64,000 nucleotides of DNA from Ophioderma brevispina (taxonomy: Eukaryota > Echinodermata > Ophiuroidea > Amphilepidida > Ophiodermatidae): NCBI GenBank assembly GCA_023653785.1, contig JAMKCH010019783.1, positions 42,233 through 106,232 of the forward strand, given 5' to 3'. The position numbers and the translations under genes were made by a program. Numbering within the stretch: position 1 is the first letter of the stretch; each line of letters starts with the position of its first letter. The notes beneath the pieces are model-generated. The model was not told where the DNA came from. It did no database searches and saw only the letters and a list, made by a program, of their open reading frames with translations. Below are positions 46,888 to 57,963 of the stretch, piece after piece.

Positions 46888-46889
46888 GT

Positions 46890-47220
46890 GACACCCCTTA
46901 GTATTTTTGGTTTAATCACTTGAGGGTCGTTTTTAAAAAATGCTCAAAAAGTTTAAGAACCACAAGATATTTCATGATCATGCTAAAAATTCCCAAAGTA
47001 TTAGCATCTTGTGGGCTATAATCAGTGTAAAAGTCAGGGTTTATGTGTTAAGAATAGGGCTTTTGTGTGATCACATGACCTTGTTGAAGTGAAATTTCCC
47101 AAATAGGTACATGGTGGGATTGACTCAATACACCCTTTGATTTTTTCCCCATGAGCCATTGTGGGTCAATGAAAATGGCAGCAAAGAAAGGGGGAAAACT
47201 TCCATTATCAATGAATAATG
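46890..47220. repeat. Dispersed repeat family K, copy 2
   Basis: It is collinear with 36781-37130: AACCACA.GATATTTCATGATCATG, GTGATCACATGACC, AAATTTCCCAAATAGGT. It lies in the same orientation. Confidence 0.55.
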
Positions 47221-47315
47221 ATATGTCTTAGAATATAATACCTGTCTAGAAATATATTAAAGTAAATTATATAATCAGCCTGGCTTTTTGCTTGAATTTA
47301 AAGACTCATTGATTG

Positions 47316-47985
47316 GACCAAAAGAGTCAAAATATTTGAAATTTGCAAGAGTGGCTTAAAGGGGGATGGCCCGATTTAAGGATATTAAGTTTTCATCTTA
47401 ATAGATTGGCCTTCACTCCAAAACCCATCTGTAAAGTTTTGCGCCGATATTTCAATCCGTTTTGATGTGAGAGCTAAAAACGTGATTTTATAAGCCCCCA
47501 TAGAGTACTGTGTAAAATTAATATTGGTCGACCAATATGGGGCACATTTTCGCTCATAACTTCCAAACCAAACATCCTTTGGCTCTAAGATTTCACAGTG
47601 TAAATGAAAAAATAGTAGCTTTCTTCTGATACCAAAATGTTGACCACTTCCCGCAAATTCTGGGGACGAGGCTATTAGCGATCAGGCCATGGACCTTTAA
47701 AAGAGAAGGATAAGTCTGAAGAATTCACTTAATTTTTTTCAATGAAAAATTGACAAAAAAGGGAGAAATCGGCATTCAAAAATATGAATCGCCACTCAAT
47801 TACGTGTTGTAGTAAGTGTCCATATGGAAGTTCGTGGCTGAAATTTCCGATTTTGTCTTTATTAGGTTGCTTTTGGTCTCATCACTTGTTGGGTATGTTG
47901 GGATGTCTATACTTGATACAAACATGCACAAATTTGATTTTTTTTTTGATCTTATGATTTAGCAAATCACTGATAGTGCTTTTAA
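47316..47985. mobile_element. MITE family C copy split by a family D insertion
   Basis: The left piece 47316-47355 (CAAAAGAGTCAAAATATTTG, GAAATTTGCAAGAGTGG) and right piece 47701-47985 (GTCTGAAGAATTCACTT to AAATCACTGATAGTGCTTTTAA) are the two parts of a family C element. The 345 bp between them is a complete family D element. This orders the two families: D was active after this C copy landed. Confidence 0.75.
47356..47700. mobile_element. MITE family D, copy 2, nested in family C
   Basis: The ends are TTAAAGGGGGATGGCCCGAT and ATCAGGCCATGGACCTTTAA. The body holds CCCCCATAGAGTACTGTGTA, the inverse of a block in copy 1 at about 30300. Confidence 0.7.
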
Positions 47986-48390
47986 ATGATTGCAAATCTT
48001 TGTTACCTTATGCAAAGTTTGCTTTGCTTATGACAATTTTCTGTGATATGATCAAACAAGGCTTACTGTATTCTGCGCTACTAAAGGAAAGAGGCTCAGC
48101 GCACCGATTGGATTACACGCTTTGTTCCGTCTATGTACAAGATGGAATATAGTGTGTAATTCAATGGTGCACTGAGCCTACTTTTGTTTTGTTTCACAAA
48201 ATATAGTAAGCCAAACTAAACTTCCTTTCGGATTTTCATTGTTAAACCAATAACGGCGTCTAAATTTGGGATTTTAATCAATTTTAATATTCATGAGCAT
48301 CTTAAATGACATTCCAAGTAATTCAAGGCTATTCAGAGATTAGAGTAAAGGTCCTTTCATACTTAATGCAATGCAAAGCAGTGAAATGGA

Positions 48391-48584
48391 GGGAGTTTCT
48401 GTAACCTGACCCATCTGACACACTTTTTTTCTGACACACTTATGAATTCGGAAACCCTTCACGGAATAAAGCACAGGTTTATCCCATTAAGGTTTCTGAA
48501 TTCTTAAGTCAGTGTGTCAGAAAAAACCTTCAATTGACTTGATGGGTTAAAAAAAGTCAGATTGGTCAGGTTACGGAAACTCCC
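48391..48584. mobile_element. Hairpin MITE family G, copy 2
   Basis: The outer arms GGGAGTTTCTGTAACCTGACC and the inverse GGTCAGGTTACGGAAACTCCC pair over 21 bp with one mismatch. Next inward are CTGACACACTT and AGTGTGTCAG arms and the same GAATTCGGAAACC core as at 38544. The element is a long nested hairpin of 194 bp. Confidence 0.75.
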
Positions 48585-48700
48585 TAAAATGGATGAAATC
48601 CATCTCTGACAAGATATCACACAGCTGCAGCTCAATTGTGCTGCTGTTGTATGGAGTTGGATTACATCAATTTGTGCAGTGCAGGGAAGTATAATGGACC

Positions 48701-49067
48701 TTAAAGGCACTATCAGTGATCCATCCAAGAAAGTCAAAATATTCGAAATTTGCAAAATTAGTCTAAAAGTGAAGAATGAGTCTGTAGAATTTGCATAAGT
48801 TATAAAATTTCTTTCCAAAGGAAAAATTATAAAAAAGGTAGAAAACAGTGTTCAAAGATACAAATCCCCATTCATTTATGTGCTGTAGTAAGTGTCCGTA
48901 CACACAGTAATGACTAAAATGTCTGATTTTGTCTTTATTAGGTTGATTTCAGTCTTATCACTTGTAGGGTATGTTAGGGTAGCTATACCTGTTACAGACA
49001 TGCGAAAATCTGATTTTTGATGATTTTTTCGATTTTCTGATGTGACAAATCACTGATAGTGCCTTTA
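48701..49067. mobile_element. MITE family C, complete copy
   Basis: It is bounded by TTAAAGGCACTATCAGTGAT and the perfect inverse ATCACTGATAGTGCCTTTAA, 367 bp in all. This copy is the best reference for the family in the window. The outer TTAA is shared by both ends. Confidence 0.85.
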
Positions 49068-49635
49068 ACTAATGTTAATCAAACTGGAGGCTAAAAAGAT
49101 GTGACATGCTCCTACAGTCTGAAGACAGGTCAGATGTTGAACAGAAGTTGAAATCATACAGTAGAGCCTCTCCTGTGTAAATGTTGTGACTGTGTAAAGT
49201 GTTTACTGCATGAAATGAAGCTGTGAAAAGACCTACAAGTGAAGAAAATCCAGCTGTGATTCCACCTTTGGAGTACTTCGATATATGGAGCTTTTGAAAT
49301 CCATGACGGATGGTTCTGGGACGGTAACTTTACTGTCCTTGCTCGTCTGTTGTACAAAGTGTCCATTGTGCAGATGATCAATTTTAATTTTTCAGAACCA
49401 AGACGATGATGACTGATGTCACTTTATTGGTACAAACCCGAGGTCATACATGTAAGTCAAAATCTGACTGTTCCGGGCACGACAAAGATTTGCTCACACA
49501 ACCATCCTAAAAATAACGAGAGCGAGAGCAGATAACGCATCAAAGTCGACGCATTTGCATGTCTCAAAATGTCATTTCATCCATCGTAGAACCATCCATG
49601 TATTACAAAAGCCCCCATTAAGCTTAGGTTATCAC

Positions 49636-49980
49636 TTAAAGGCACTATCAGTGATTTACTACCAGAAATTGAAAACAAATCATCAAATCAGATTTTTCCA
49701 TGCTTGTAACAAGTTTAGGTATCCTAACAAACCTCACAAGTTATAGGACCAAAAACAACCTAATAAGGACAAAATTTAGTCATTACTCTCTATGCGGACA
49801 CTTACTACAACACAATTCAATGGAGATTCAATGATTCAATGCTGTTTTCCTTTTCTATAAATTTTTCACTTGGCAATTTTTTTAATTAGAATTCTACAGA
49901 CTTATTCTTCACTTTTAATCTATTTCTCCAAATTTATAATATTTTGACTCTTTCGGGTGGATCACTGATAGTGTCTTTAA
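49636..49980. mobile_element. MITE family C, complete copy, inverse orientation
   Basis: It has the ends TTAAAGGCACTATCAGTGAT and ATCACTGATAGTGTCTTTAA. Compared with the copy at 48701 the body is inverted: TAGTCATTACT..GGACACTTACTACAA is the inverse of that copy's centre. Confidence 0.85.
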
Positions 49981-50162
49981 TCAGCAGCGATTGGGATGAA
50001 TGATTATATTGATTTCACATACAATGACTAACAGAAACAGAGTAATCAGTATGGTTCTCACAAGCATTTAATCAGTAAACCCTTCCACTGCTTTTTCTTC
50101 AAACCTAACAACTTGCTTGTCAGTTCCGCCCAGTTACTTCCGATTGGGAGTGGTTTCTAACC

Positions 50163-51082
50163 TTAAGGGTTGTTTTACAATCAGGGTACCTCGGCTGTCT
50201 CATTTGGGGTGAAAAATGAAGTGTCATAAAATATTTTCAATATTGATGCTTTTGCATTGTAGGCAAGTCAAGAAGTATAATTCCAAAATTTTGAGGCGTC
50301 ACATCTTCGTGAACAATTTTTACGATTGATAAAATGTTACATTTTTTGGAGAGGACAAGTTTTTGACGCAACACACAAAACAAAGTGCTTTGATTATTTT
50401 CAGCATTAATATTTTTGCATTATAGATAATTCAAACAGTATGTTTCCAAAATTTGGAGGTGTGAGGTCTTCTGCAACAATTTTTATGGTTAGTCAAACTT
50501 CATGTTTTCGGAAAGGACAGATTTTGACGGAACACTGACTTCTAACATTTGATCATGTGATACAGGAAAAGTTAATGGGTAGCCATCAAGTGTTTACTAC
50601 AAATGCGTAAAACATAAGTTAGAGTTTTTACAGCAAATATCACAGATCAATCTGTCAATTTAGTTTATGCTTCATTAGCCTAAATATGGAGAGGACATTT
50701 TTTGACAGAATTTACCACTAAATTTCAAATTGATACATGTTACCAAATGGTCACATTCTTTTAAAATTTTTGGATATTAATTACCTTGCTCCAAATGTTA
50801 TTCCTGAATGTTGTCCAAATGTTCTTTATGACAGTGATGAATCTACTCAAATATTAACCTAAATCAAATGAGACAGTGATTTTAAGCAATTTCCATACAT
50901 ATGTACATATTTTTGTTAGTCATCAAGCATTTAAAAAGGTTTCTTTGTAGCTGTAGGTAGTGCTTTTGATGGTCTTTAAGTTGGCACAGTACCATTTATG
51001 AAAATGTACAGGCATTGATTTTATGGGTCACATTGTAGTGTTTAGCCAAGAGGTACCCTGATTGTAAAACAACAACCCTTAA
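50163..51082. mobile_element. 920 bp non-autonomous DNA transposon with 30 bp TIRs
   Basis: The ends start TTAAGGGTTGTTTTACAATC and continue AGGGTACCTC; the right end is the exact inverse apart from a 3 bp insertion (AAAACAACAACCCTTAA). Inside, a unit with GAGAGGACA.TTTTTGACG, TTTTTGCATT and AAATTTTGGAGGCGT is repeated two to three times at about 180 bp spacing. No transposase frame is visible. This is the largest MITE-like element here. Confidence 0.75.
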
Positions 51083-51360
51083 CACCTTTGTGGCCAAGTG
51101 GGCCACATCTGACCCAGAGAGGGAACAAAGTATATTCCTGATCTCTTTTTGGGGTTTTGGGGACCTAAGCTGACAGGTAATACACATAATCCAAGTTCTT
51201 TGAAAAGCCACTGCAAATAATAAAGATTTATAGATCGGTTGACTGCCCAGTAATTTGCTGTCTCTGCTAAATCATTGTTAGCTGCATTTTACAAAGGGAA
51301 AGTATTATGCAATATTCAACCTTGGATTATACTGTCAACCTAGATGCAAAAAAAGGTAAT

Positions 51361-51497
51361 GTTTCATACAGAAGTCCCAAGGATGCAAATGAGGTATTAC
51401 AATTGATTCCGTCATGCGCTGTATGATGTTGTGCAGTAGCGCTTGACGGAATAAATGGAAATAACTCATTTGCATCCTTGGGACTTCTATATGAAAC
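51361..51497. mobile_element. 137 bp near-perfect hairpin
   Basis: The arms begin GTTTCATACAGAAGTCCCAA and continue GGATGCAAATGAG, and the right side mirrors them with two or three mismatches. A second complementary pair (ATTCCGTCATGCGCT and AGCGCTTGACGGAAT) continues to the centre. Folded, it gives an about 60 bp stem with a short loop. Each arm carries an ATGCAAAT octamer. Either a young MITE or a candidate hairpin RNA source. Confidence 0.7.
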
Positions 51498-53698
51498 GTC
51501 TACCAAAAACAGACACATATAGGAATAGCTATACACTATGGCTAACTGAACCGGTCAGTAAAGGTGTTAAAAATGTTGTCTGCTGTCACGGTTTGTTAAT
51601 GAGGTAGGTCACATTGGGTCAGCAGAGGTCAATCTGTGTATGCCCCATATGAGTCTTGGGCCATTGGTATTGCTAGGTGTATTTAGTTAATCAGTTAATG
51701 CGTACAAGTAACCCCACTCCAAAGATTGGCCATAAACTGAAATGATGGTACTTTAAACTTTTTGACTAATTGCTAGGTCAGAGGTCAAGTCGATACTGAA
51801 AACGAGGATCAGTGTTATGCTGTTAACAAAAACAAGTTTCATGAACAGTAAATACTCCTCATATAAGCTTTTTTTTCATGAGTAAAATCAAGACATGATT
51901 TTGTGGTTCACTTTTGTCTGAAGTGCAAGAATATGATGCACATATTCCAGATGTACAACATAACACCAAACCTCGTTTCAGTAACGACTTGACCTCTGTC
52001 CTAGCAATAAGCCAAATCGCTATTGTAACTTCTGGTAACATTTTTAGGACTCCTGCCCTTTGATGCCATCAATATTCAGGAAAATTGCCTTTTGGTAATT
52101 TAGAAAAATGGCTCTAAGATATTTTATGGCATATATAATTTATGGCATATATATCTTATTGGCTATATTGCTTGAATAGTTGATAAAAACATAATTATTA
52201 AAGCATAATCTTGATTTGTCAAATGTCAGGAGTCCTAGAAAGTGGCAAAACCTTCCCATAATGCATCACCAATCTAATGCTAATATCGCTTATTAGTTCA
52301 AATATGGACATTTAAAGCGCCTTCATTTCATCTTACGGCCAACTTTGGCCAATCGGCAATCTTGCCAATCTGCAAGAAAAGAATGACAAACATATTTCAG
52401 CTGTTCAGGATAATGCCGATACTCATTTTCATTGACCTCTGACCTAGCAATTAGTACACTAAATATGGACATTTTAAGTACCATTCACAACCTCATGAAT
52501 AGGCGCAATGCCTGCGTTTCAATCAAATTTCACTCTGGTGTAAAGACGCTAACGCCAATGCAGGTCATTGATATCTCACAATGACCGCGTATTTAATAAT
52601 ATGCTTTATAATGACCTCAGCGTATAACGTTCCCACTATCGCACAAGACAAATATGTACATACTGCCCGTATAAGAACATTGCATGAGCGATGGAGTTCG
52701 TGATTGGTAAACAATGTGTCCACTGGACTGTTCGATTGCATACGGGATGATGAAGGCACGAAACAAGATGACCGCAAAATTCAGGAACCACACGATGGAT
52801 ATTTCTACAATAAAATATTTATATTTGATTTAATTATTCTCGAATGAGGTTAACAACTTTGCGCTAGCTGTCTTTCGGTCATGGTTTGGTAATTCCTCGG
52901 GACCAAACCAAATCCCTCCGGTTTAAAACAATGACCTTAAAGCATAGCACACCATTATTAACCTCTAAATCAGTTCATTTCACAGCCAACTTTGGCTAAT
53001 CATAGGAATGGTCTATTTGCTGATCTGTATGCAGATGACAGTAAAGAAACGTGGTTCATCTGCCACTAAATGCCAGTCAACAGGTCGTGGAGTTATGAAG
53101 CCAGGCCATGTACCAGGGAAGGGGTATCAAGTTTGATCTTAGGCAGACATGACCATATCAGATGGAAGACATCACAGTATGATGTAATTACGTCCTGATT
53201 AATAATTTGTTGGACAGAATCAAACGCACGCGAGCGTGGACTGCATGAGCCAGGAGGAACATTGCACCCCGTTTCGCGATGCGTAATTGGTCGAATGCGC
53301 CAAATCTCCGCGGAGCTTGTTGCGCTTACATGAGTGTGCATATCTCTTGTCCAAGTAATTTGTGATCCCACTATAGTTGAATACTGATAGCCAATGGTGA
53401 CGCCCAGAAGGATCACTTTTCCTGTGTCAATGTTGCTTTCCATTATTGTATATTCCCAGCAGTTACTATGGCACAAAATGAGAGAAGGCAACATCCAAAA
53501 GGTTGACATACTTGGACTGTATTGACATTAAGTTTTAAAGTATGTCAACCCTGCACATTACTATCTGTTTCATTGCCTTCTTTGTGCCATATTAACAGAA
53601 CATGACATTCTATATATGTCCATTATACCTACCATAACCACAACATGATTATGGGCAGAGTTAAAAAAGAGTTTGAAAATATCTCTGGGTAGCCGCTA
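51498..53698. other. No recognised gene
   Basis: GACCTCTGACCTAGCAA-type and AAATATGGACATTTTAA-type strings recur in loose order at 51770-52500, and CCAACTTTGGC.AATC at 52343 and 52986, pointing to an old diverged repeat. The 138-codon - strand frame at 53093-53509 lies 190 bp beyond the PAM16 stop and shows no family signature. A 13 bp hairpin (GGTTGACATACTT and inverse) lies at 53497-53551. Confidence 0.4.
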
Positions 53699-53824
53699 TC
53701 ATGAAGATGTTGCAGAGTCTTTTGTTTCTGATGATTTCTTGCCATTATTTATTGCTTTCTGTGGACCACCATCCTTTGAGGCTTCACCAATTTCAAAATC
53801 TATCCTCTCTTTTGCTCGAACAAC
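53699..53824 (-). CDS. PAM16/TIM16 (Magmas), last coding exon
   Basis: This is the C-terminal exon of the mitochondrial import inner membrane translocase subunit TIM16, the inactive J-like partner of PAM18 that regulates mtHsp70 on the matrix side of the TIM23 channel. It starts after a TTGCAG acceptor (53825-53826) and reads VVRAKERIDFEIGEASKDGG, then a polar tail ending DSATSS and TGA at 53699. VVRAKERLD.E is the conserved end of the family's J-like domain. The tail is more polar and longer than the vertebrate one. The frame is intact here. It joins the exon at 54873 in phase 0 after a LQSK codon block. Confidence 0.85.
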   Translation of the reverse strand, partial: VVRAKERIDFEIGEASKDGGPQKAINNGKKSSETKDSATSS

Positions 53825-54042
53825 CTGCAATGCCAAGATTAAGAAATAATAATAGGTATAGTTTCTAAGAAGTCCTGATAAGAGATTACACAAATGACAA
53901 TTCCAGAAAAAAAAATTATGGAGATGACCCAAAAGCGGGGGGGGGGTGAAGTGATCACCCTCTTAACCTGAAGTTCCACTTAAAAATTGTGTAAAGAAAA
54001 TTACACCAAAAAATATTTTTAATTATTTTAAAAAATACCAGG
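53825..54042 (-). other. PAM16 intron, part
   Basis: Unique AT-rich intron with a G9 run near 53938. The stretch from 54043 on is duplicated at 56856. Confidence 0.6.
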
Positions 54043-54872
54043 AAATATCCAAAATAATAATACTTGGAAATGTTGCTTTTAATATTGGCTTCTAAATGTT
54101 TAAATTGTTATTTTTTTTGGTACTTGATCTTATTGATGTCAAATATTTGTATAAGTGCATTTGAATGAAATCTGCTTGGATTATAATTTTTCATACTTGC
54201 CCCTCATTTTAAATTACCTTGGGTTCTTGAAATGTACTTTCGAATATCATGCGTTGCATGAACATCTGCCCGAAATAGAAATCTTTGTTTGACTGATCCA
54301 TGAACAAAAGAATCCTTCATTCCATATCCAAATGCACACTTCATGCATGACATGTAAACCTGCCTGTTGTACTTGAAACCAGTGGAGTACCGACTGGGAG
54401 AGTGAGGAGGCAGGGGGAAAATTGCCATATCTGGCTCAAAAAAGCAGGACAAAATGGACAAAAATTTGAATTTTCATCTTTTTGGAGAATTTTTACCAAT
54501 TTTAGCCTAAATTTATGATAAGGAGGCATTTTTTATGCACATTTGGTCTTGTTCTGAATTTGTTAGAGGGACGACTTGGGAGTTTATCCCCTCAGGATCG
54601 ATTGTCATGGTATGGCACTGCTTGAAATATTCCCGACATGGAGATTTGGAGAAATAGAAAGTGCAATCCAAGTACAGTGCTTGGATTGTACAATGCACCC
54701 TACAGAGAATCAGGAAATTTCAGTACAATAAAAAGTATAGTTCTTCTAACTTGGATTGTACTTTTGAATGCACTTTCTAGTGTTCCAATTCTACATCTCA
54801 GCAATGTGGGTAAAGATGTACATAAAATCCACTTGTTTTTTAAAATGACTGTCACCTGATCAAGCTACTCAC

Positions 54873-55081
54873 CTTTGATTGCAAATAAAATGATCCTCCC
54901 TTGGCCTTTTCATTAACCTTAAACAAATGTTCATAGTTCTTTTGTATAAGTTCTTTGTCTAATCTGGACACATTGAGTATCTGTTGAGCCTCCTGTATTG
55001 TCATTCCCATAATACTATTAGTAGCTGCTGACTTAGCGCCTTCTTTACCACCTCCTGCTCTCTTTGCTGCCTGCTGACTTG
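54873..55081 (-). CDS. PAM16/TIM16 (Magmas), central exon
   Basis: It is bounded by an AACAG acceptor (upstream on the - strand) and a donor AAG|GTGAGT. It reads [14 protein letters not shown], a linker with [10 protein letters not shown], then [19 protein letters not shown] and [20 protein letters not shown] ending [19 protein letters not shown] and [10 protein letters not shown] are the defining J-like domain text of TIM16. The HPD tripeptide of active J proteins is absent, as expected for this regulatory subunit. The frame is fully open. The exon starts two bases into a codon shared with the previous exon and ends in phase 0. Confidence 0.92.
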
Positions 55082-55629
55082 CTGTTAAAGGGATAAAAAG
55101 TGAAGATTTACTAATTAAATGTGGGTAACCAATTGACAGCCTACCCCACCACTTCACCTCAACAAATTGAGTATAGGTATCAGAGAAAAACCCCAGTAAA
55201 AAGTTAGCACTGAGAATGTGTCCTTTTAGATGCTATGCACAAAAAGACCCCCACATGTGCTTGACTGAGACAAAACTGGATTTTAAAACTGTGGTTTGGC
55301 TGTTTTCAGCCCTTGATAACTTGCCTCATATGACCTTTGACCTTGGTTATGTGACCTGAATGGATTATCATTATGAAGGTTCTAAGGGGCATGCATGAAC
55401 CCAATTTCTGTAGCAATATGTACTTCTCAAAGAGACACTTTCTTCAAAAACTTAACTTTGAAAATTTTTTATTTTTTTTAACAAAATTTCACAAAGCACC
55501 ACGTCAGACGGAATTGAGGACTGGTAGGTGTCCCCTCCTGCAATTCTTGCAGGCGGCACACAATAAAAATTTTTGCACATCATTCACTGTAGAAAAAGAG
55601 ATATATTGAAATGTCTTGCCATTACTTAC

Positions 55630-55713
55630 CTGGCATAGTCATATTTGACAGCCTGTGAATGCTCTGCCTACCACCTGGGCACCTAACACTATGATCTGAG
55701 CTATGTACTTAGC
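55630..55713 (-). CDS. PAM16/TIM16 (Magmas), N-terminal exon after the start codon
   Basis: It opens after TTTGCAG and reads AKYIAQIIVLGAQVVGRAFT, then one frame break, then a K/YDY-like tail before the donor CAG|GTAAGT. (M)AKY.AQIIV.GAQVVGRAF is the invariant hydrophobic N-terminus of TIM16, which holds the protein at the inner membrane. The initiator Met is not in this exon: in vertebrates ATG is followed at once by an intron, and the same design fits here. The ATG exon should lie at higher coordinates and was not found. One base appears to be missing near the T-R position; the second copy at 58522 has a different error there. Confidence 0.85.
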
Positions 55714-56039
55714 CTGCAAATAAAATAAGAGTTATTATTTGGTAAATTAAATTTGTTTACAATTGGTAATATGGATGCAAAATGCATAGTTGCTGTAGTT
55801 TTAATGAAATTGTTGCTAATGGTTCAAAGGCAAAAGGATATTGGCAAAAAAGGATATACACCCAGCTGCCGGGTCTAAATTTTTTTTTTAACAAGGCGGT
55901 TCTCGAACCACAAAGGTCCCCCGCCCGTCGCAACAGTAAATGGAGGGAAATATAATTTAAGATCACAGGGAGAATTGTGATGGAAATAAGTTGTCTCAAC
56001 CACTGAGGCTGCTGCCATAGCAGTTGCAATTTGACGGTA

Positions 56040-56760
56040 TCAATGTTGACCTACATTGACCATACAACTATTTGTAGTTTTTGACCTTAGATGACCCTAC
56101 CTGAAATGACCTTCAAAATTTTTGGCAATGAATGCTTCCTACACCCATCAGTTTTCATGACCATACTCACCATGTGTATGGATTTGACCTGGATGACCCC
56201 ACATGACCTTGAAAAGACCATCAAAATTTTTGGCACTGAATGTTGACCACACCCACCAAGTTTCAATCAGCCTACCACATACTAGTTATTTGAACTTGGA
56301 TGACCCCACATGACCTTGAAATGACCTTCAAAATTTTTGGCACTGAATGTTGACCACACCCACCAAGTTTCACCACCATCCCTATACCACATTTGACAGG
56401 GTTTTATAGCAATTTTATTCTATATTCCCATTTGACCTTGAATGACCCCCCCACCGCATGACCTTGAAATGACCTTCAAAATTTTTGGCACTGAATGTTG
56501 ACCACACCCACCAAGTTTCATATCCTACCACATTGACAAGGGGCACAGCAATTTAATTCCATTTGACCTTGAATGACCCGCATGACCTTGAAATGACCTT
56601 CAAATTTTTTGGACTGAATTTGACCACTCCCACCAGTTTTTAACATCCTGCCACTGCCAGCTTATAAACAATTTAATTATATCCTAATAATCCCCATTTT
56701 TGACCAAATTTGAACCCATTTTTGACCATATTTGACCTTTGACCCTGCCACATGACCCAT
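56040..56760. repeat. Tandem array rich in TGACCTTGAA, about 105-145 bp unit
   Basis: Five or so units share TGACCTTGAAATGACCTTCA, AAATTTTTGGCACTGAATG, TTGACCACACCCACCAAGTTT and ATGACCC(C)ACA. TGACCT is the AGGTCA half-site on the other strand. The array separates the two copies of the PAM16 exon block. Period and text differ from the array at 25.3 kb. Confidence 0.8.
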
Positions 56761-57731
56761 CTCCAAACTCATCCGCCGCCTACTTGAGCAACATCTATGG
56801 TGCGAAGAAAAAAGTACAACCAAAATAACATCGTGATCAACTACAATGCTCAACAAAATATCCAAAATTATAATACTTGAACTGTTGCTTTTAATATTGG
56901 CTTCTAAATGTTTAAATTGTTATTTTTTGTTTTGGTACTTGAATCTTATGATTCAAATATTTTAGTATAAGTGCATTTGAAATGAAATCTGCTTAGGATT
57001 ATAATTTTTTCAATACTTGCCCCGCATTTTAATTACCTTACCTTGGGTTCTTTGAAAGTACTTTCCCGAATATCATATGCGTTGCATGACATCTCCCGCA
57101 TAGAAATCTTTGTTCGACTGATTCCATTACAAAGAATCCCTTCAATTCCCATATATCCAAATGCACACTTCATGCATACATGTAACCGGCCTGTGTAACT
57201 TGAAACCAGTGTAGTACCGACTGGGAGGTGAGGAGCAGGGGGGAAAATGTCATACGGCTCAAAAAGCAGGCAAAATGGACCAAATTGGAATTTTCATGCT
57301 CTCGTTGGAGAATTGTGACCAATTTAGTAGCCTAATTTTATGAAAAATGAGGAGGCATTTTTTTTTAATGCACATTTGGGTCTTGTTCTGAATTTTGTTT
57401 TAGAGGGACCCTTGGGAGTTTTATCCCCTGCAGGATCGATTGTCATGGAGGCACACTGCGTGAAATATTTCTCCCGACATGGTGGAGAGTTGAGAATATA
57501 GAAAGTTGCAATCCACGTACAGTGCTTGGATTGTACAATGCAACCCCCTACAGAGAATCAGGAAATTTCAGTACAATAAAAAGTACATCAAGGTCGTCTA
57601 ACTTGGGGATTGTACTTTTGAATGCAACTTTCTAGTGTTCCATTCGGGACCTATCTCAGCAATGGTGGGATAAAAGATGTACATAAAAATCCCACTTGTT
57701 TTTTAAAATGACTGTCACCTTAGCTACTCAC

Positions 57732-57963
57732 CTTTGATTGCAAATAAATGATCGCTCCCTTGCCTTTTCATAACCTTAAACAAATGTCATATTCTTTTTG
57801 TATAAGTTCTTTGTCTAATCTGGACACATTGAGTATCTGTTGAGTCCCCTGTATTGTCATTTCCCATAATAGCTATTATTTGCTGGCTGACCTGAGCGCC
57901 TTCTTTACCACCTCCTGCTCTCTTTGCTGGCCCCCTTGGTTTTTTTTTTGTCCTGCTGACTTG
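57732..57963 (-). pseudogene. Second copy of the PAM16 central exon, broken
   Basis: It aligns with 54873-55081 and keeps both splice sites, TLSNLDT-region codons and the [15 protein letters not shown] block. It carries several one-base deletions and an about 25 bp insertion near 57930-57955 that destroys the [10 protein letters not shown] segment. As read it cannot encode a functional domain. Because the exon pair is phase 0 at both outer borders, an intact copy could have been spliced in frame; this one cannot. Confidence 0.8.

Larger units (their letters stand above)
54043..55891. repeat. Duplicated 1.85 kb block, copy 1 (contains two PAM16 exons)
   Basis: It aligns end to end with 56856-58792 in direct orientation, including both exons, the introns between and around them, and a terminal T-run after CAGCTGCCGGGTCTA. 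The copies differ by dozens of one- to ten-base indels and fewer substitutions. Copy 1 is the better preserved and connects to the C-terminal exon. Confidence 0.85.

Noticed and set aside
53093..53509. 138-codon - strand ORF near the PAM16 stop
   Set aside because: No domain, signal or codon pattern is recognisable and no splice context is visible. Length alone is not convincing in 64 kb on two strands.
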